From: Todiramphus chloris collaris
Lineage: Eukaryota > Chordata > Aves > Coraciiformes > Alcedinidae
DNA length: 64,000 bases
NCBI GenBank assembly: GCA_025345505.1
Contig: JANVCC010000021.1
Span: forward strand, 26,659,253 to 26,723,252
Direction of reading: 5' to 3'
Below the pieces are notes generated by a model. The model searched no databases. It saw nothing but the letters and a program-made list of their open reading frames with translations, and had not been told where the DNA came from. Below are positions 61,382-64,000 of this stretch, piece by piece. The position numbers and the translations under genes were made by a program. How positions within the stretch are numbered: the stretch's first letter is position 1; the number at the start of each line of letters is the position of its first letter.

Positions 61382-64000
61382 ATGTCAAGGGGGAAGGAGG
61401 TGGTGATGTTAGGATCATCAGTGATAAGCAACAGGACAACATGCCAGGGTTAGAGGAATGGGAGAACAACAGGATAGTAGTCATGGAACACCCTCAGGGA
61501 TTAAAGGGATGTCCCTCTAAGATGATAACACAGCCAGCAGCCCAGCTGAAGTGCCTCTACACCAATGCATGCATCCTGGGCAACAAACAGGAAGAGTTGG
61601 AAGCTACAGTGTTGTAGGAAGGCTACAACATAGTGGCCATTACTGAAACTTGGTGGGGTGAATCCCACAAGTGGAACATGGCTATCAATGTCTACAAACT
61701 GTTCAGGAGTGGAAGGAGGGGTGGCAGTGTTGCCCTCTATGTTAAGAAATTGATAGACTCTGAAGAGCTGTCCCTTAAGAATAGCCACAACCAGGTTGAG
61801 AACTTATGGGTAAGAATCAGGGATCGAAACTACAAAGGGAACCTTGTGGTTGGTGTCTACTACAGGCCTCTCAATAAAGGGGACCTCATCAATGAGGCCT
61901 TCTGACTCCAGCTCCAGAAGACATCATGCTCACAGACTATCATCCTACTAGAGGTTTTCAACCACCCCAATATATGTTGGAAAAGTTTCACAGCAATCTG
62001 TAGTCAATCCAGGAGACTTCTGGAGTGCCTAGACAACAACTTCCTAAGACAGGAAATAGACACCCCTAACTGAGGGGATGTAATACTAGACCTGATCGTC
62101 ACAAATGCTAGTGAACTCATCATGGACATCAAGATAGGAAGCAGCCTGGGCTGCAGTGATCATGCATTAGTGCAGTTCACTGGCCTAAGGGGTATGAGGG
62201 AGATGAAAAGCAAAGTCAGGACCCTAAATTTTAGGAAAGCAAACCTCCAGCACTTCAAGGAGTTAGTCAGTAATACTCCCTGGGAAACAGTTCTTAGGGA
62301 CAAGGGAGTGGAGCAGAGCTCGCAGATCTTTAAGGATGCTTTCCATAGAGCTCAAGAACTCTCGATTCCCATCTGTAGGAAATTAGGTAGGGAAGGAAAG
62401 AGACCATCATGGCTGAATTGAGACCTGCTGGTCAAACTAAAAGACAAGATGAGACTGCACACTCAGTGGAAGAAGGGGTAGATATCTTGGGGAGAATACA
62501 GTGACATTGCCTGGTTGTGTAGGGATGAGGTGAGAAAGGCCAAGGTGCAGATGGAGCTGAACTTGGCAAGAGATGCAAAGGAAAACAAGGGCTTCTATAG
62601 GTACACAAACCAGAAGAGAAAGGTTGAAGAAGGCATACCCTCACTGAGGAACAGCAATGGTGAGTTAGTAACAACAGACAAGCAGAAGGCCCAGGTCTCA
62701 AACAGCTTTTTTTGTCTCAGTTTTCAATGGCAACTTCTCTCCTCACAGCTCTCAAGTGGATGGCTGGTGAGACAGGGACCAGCAAGACAAATTCCCTCCC
62801 ACTGTCAGTGAGGACAAGATTTGAGAATACCCGAGGAACCTTAACATACGCAAGTCCATGGGACCCAATGAGATGCAGCCCAGAGTACTGAAGGAACTGG
62901 CTGATGCAGTTGCAAAGCCACTGTCCATAATATTTGAAAAGTCATGGCAGTCAGGTGAGGTCCCTAGTGACTGGAAGAAAGGAAACATTGAGCCCATTTT
63001 CAAAAAGGGTAGAAGACCCTGGGAACTACCAGCCTGTCAGCCTCACCTCTGTGCCTGGGAAGATCATGAAACAGATCTTCCTAGAAGATATGCTAAGGCA
63101 CATGGAGGACAGGGAGGTGATTCAAAAAAGTCAGCACAGCTTTACCAGGAGCAAGTCCTGCCTGTCCAATCTGGTGGCTTTCTACAATGAAGTAACTACA
63201 TCAGTGGACAAGGGAAGAGCTGCGAACATCATCTATCTTGACTTCGTCAAGTTCTGTGACACAGTCTCCTACGACATCCTCTTTTCTAAGTTGGAGATAT
63301 ATGGGTTTGATGGATGAACTGTTCAGTGAGTAAGAAATTGGCTGGATGGCCGCATCCAGACAGTAGTGGTCAATGGCTCAATGTCTAGATGGTAAAATGT
63401 GACAAATGGTGTCCCTCAAGGGTCTGTGCTTGGACCATTGTTATTTAATACCTTCTTTAATGACATAGACAGTGGCATTGGGTGCACCCTTAGCAAATTT
63501 GCTGACGATACTAAACTGGGTGGTGCAGTTGACATGCCAGAGGGACAGGATTCTATCCAGAGGGACCTGGACAGGCTGGAGAGGTGGACTCAGGTGAGCC
63601 TCATGAGGTTCAACAAGGCCAAGTGCAGGGTCCTGCACCTGTGCTGGGGCAACCAGTATTATCAGTATAGACTGGGAAAGGACATATTAGTGAGCAGTCC
63701 TTTGGAAAAAGACTTGGGGGTACTGGTAAATGAAAAGCTGGACATGAGCCACCAACGCACAATGGCATTCCAGAAGGCCAATCAAATCCTGGGCTGCATC
63801 AAAAGAATCAGGGCCAGCAGATCTAGAGAGGTGATCCTGCCCCTCCACTCTGCCCTGGTGAGACCTCACCTGGAGTACTGTGTCCAGCTCTGGAGCCCCT
63901 AACACAAGGACATGGGCCTGTTGGAGTGTGTCCAGAGGAGGGACACAAAAATGATCAGAGGGCTGGAGCACCTCTCCTATGAAGACAGGCTGAGAGAATT
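61321..64000 (+). pseudogene. CR1 ORF2 (endonuclease + reverse transcriptase) pseudogene, partial
   Basis: ORF2 nicks target DNA with an apurinic-like endonuclease and copies the element RNA with its reverse transcriptase. The endonuclease frame overlaps the end of ORF1 and shows NIVAITETWWGE (about 61627), VVGVYYRPL (about 61849) and GCSDHALVQF with the catalytic His (about 62149). The block normally GDFNHP reads EVFNHP, losing an Asp. In-frame stops are at 61615, 61903, 62071, 62419 and 62479. The frame shifts by one base in a T run at 62707-62713 and again near 63010. The reverse transcriptase then shows [13 protein letters not shown] (palm Asp kept), GVPQGSVLGPLLFN and an intact FADD (about 63500). 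It is interrupted at 63315, 63327, 63393 and 63900. The sequence ends at the window edge. Confidence 0.92.

Larger units (their letters stand above)
60362..64000 (+). mobile_element. Long CR1 LINE, runs off the window
   Basis: At least 3.64 kb of a CR1 element, including most of ORF1 and ORF2 up to the reverse-transcriptase C-terminus. The missing part (ORF2 end and 3' UTR) should lie beyond 64000. The left edge is near the ORF1 N-terminal CxxC region, so only the 5' UTR and first codons seem lost. Copies this long are uncommon in birds, where most CR1 insertions are a few hundred bases. Numerous stops and frameshifts show it is dead. Confidence 0.93.

Overview
The window looks like bird (Aves) nuclear DNA from a gene-poor region, either intergenic or inside a very long intron. 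The main evidence is repeats. There are at least seven fragments of CR1 non-LTR retrotransposons, in both orientations, several ending in the avian CR1 3' block (GGTTGGAAGGGACCTT...ATCATCTAG or its complement). There are also two LTR pieces whose 3' halves resemble bird ERVL-type LTRs. The rest is AT-rich, with vertebrate-style low-complexity tracts and no bacterial or viral gene organisation. I found no intact protein-coding gene, rRNA, tRNA or CRISPR array. The species cannot be fixed from the sequence alone.

Layout. 1-6.8 kb: unique AT-rich DNA with one ancient amniote repeat (about 4.9-5.1 kb) and a purine-rich stretch (5.6-6.8 kb). 6.8-7.9 kb: 3' part of a CR1 on the plus strand. 8.2-9.0 kb: probable solo LTR. 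9220-9619: a gap of exactly 400 N whose two edges carry the same 18 bases. 12.5-13.3 kb: CR1 3' part on the minus strand. 13.3-37 kb: mostly unique DNA, containing a candidate 87-base exon (20374-20460), a decayed coiled-coil coding fragment (about 25.86-26.24 kb) and an unexplained 205-codon minus-strand open frame (31445-32062). 37.4-37.9 kb: MIR-like remnant and a short minus-strand CR1 end. 38.96-40.28 kb: a CR1 reverse-transcriptase fragment joined directly to the 3' end of an LTR. 40.3-55.8 kb: unique AT-rich DNA with microsatellite-like tracts. 55.8-56.2 and 59.88-59.97 kb: two CR1 3' ends. 60.36-64 kb: a long CR1 with ORF1 (esterase-like) and ORF2 (endonuclease plus reverse transcriptase), both broken, running off the right edge.

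Nothing here works as a pathway. The coding content is retrotransposon debris plus one possible cellular pseudogene. The CR1 copies are of clearly different ages: the right-edge copy still has recognisable catalytic blocks, while others have lost their 5' ends and key residues. Best candidates for follow-up: the coiled-coil pseudogene (its stops are all explained by C-to-T changes), the well-spliced-looking small exon, the false-looking assembly gap, and the CR1/LTR junction at 40.1 kb. I did not find convincing evidence of a new biological system.
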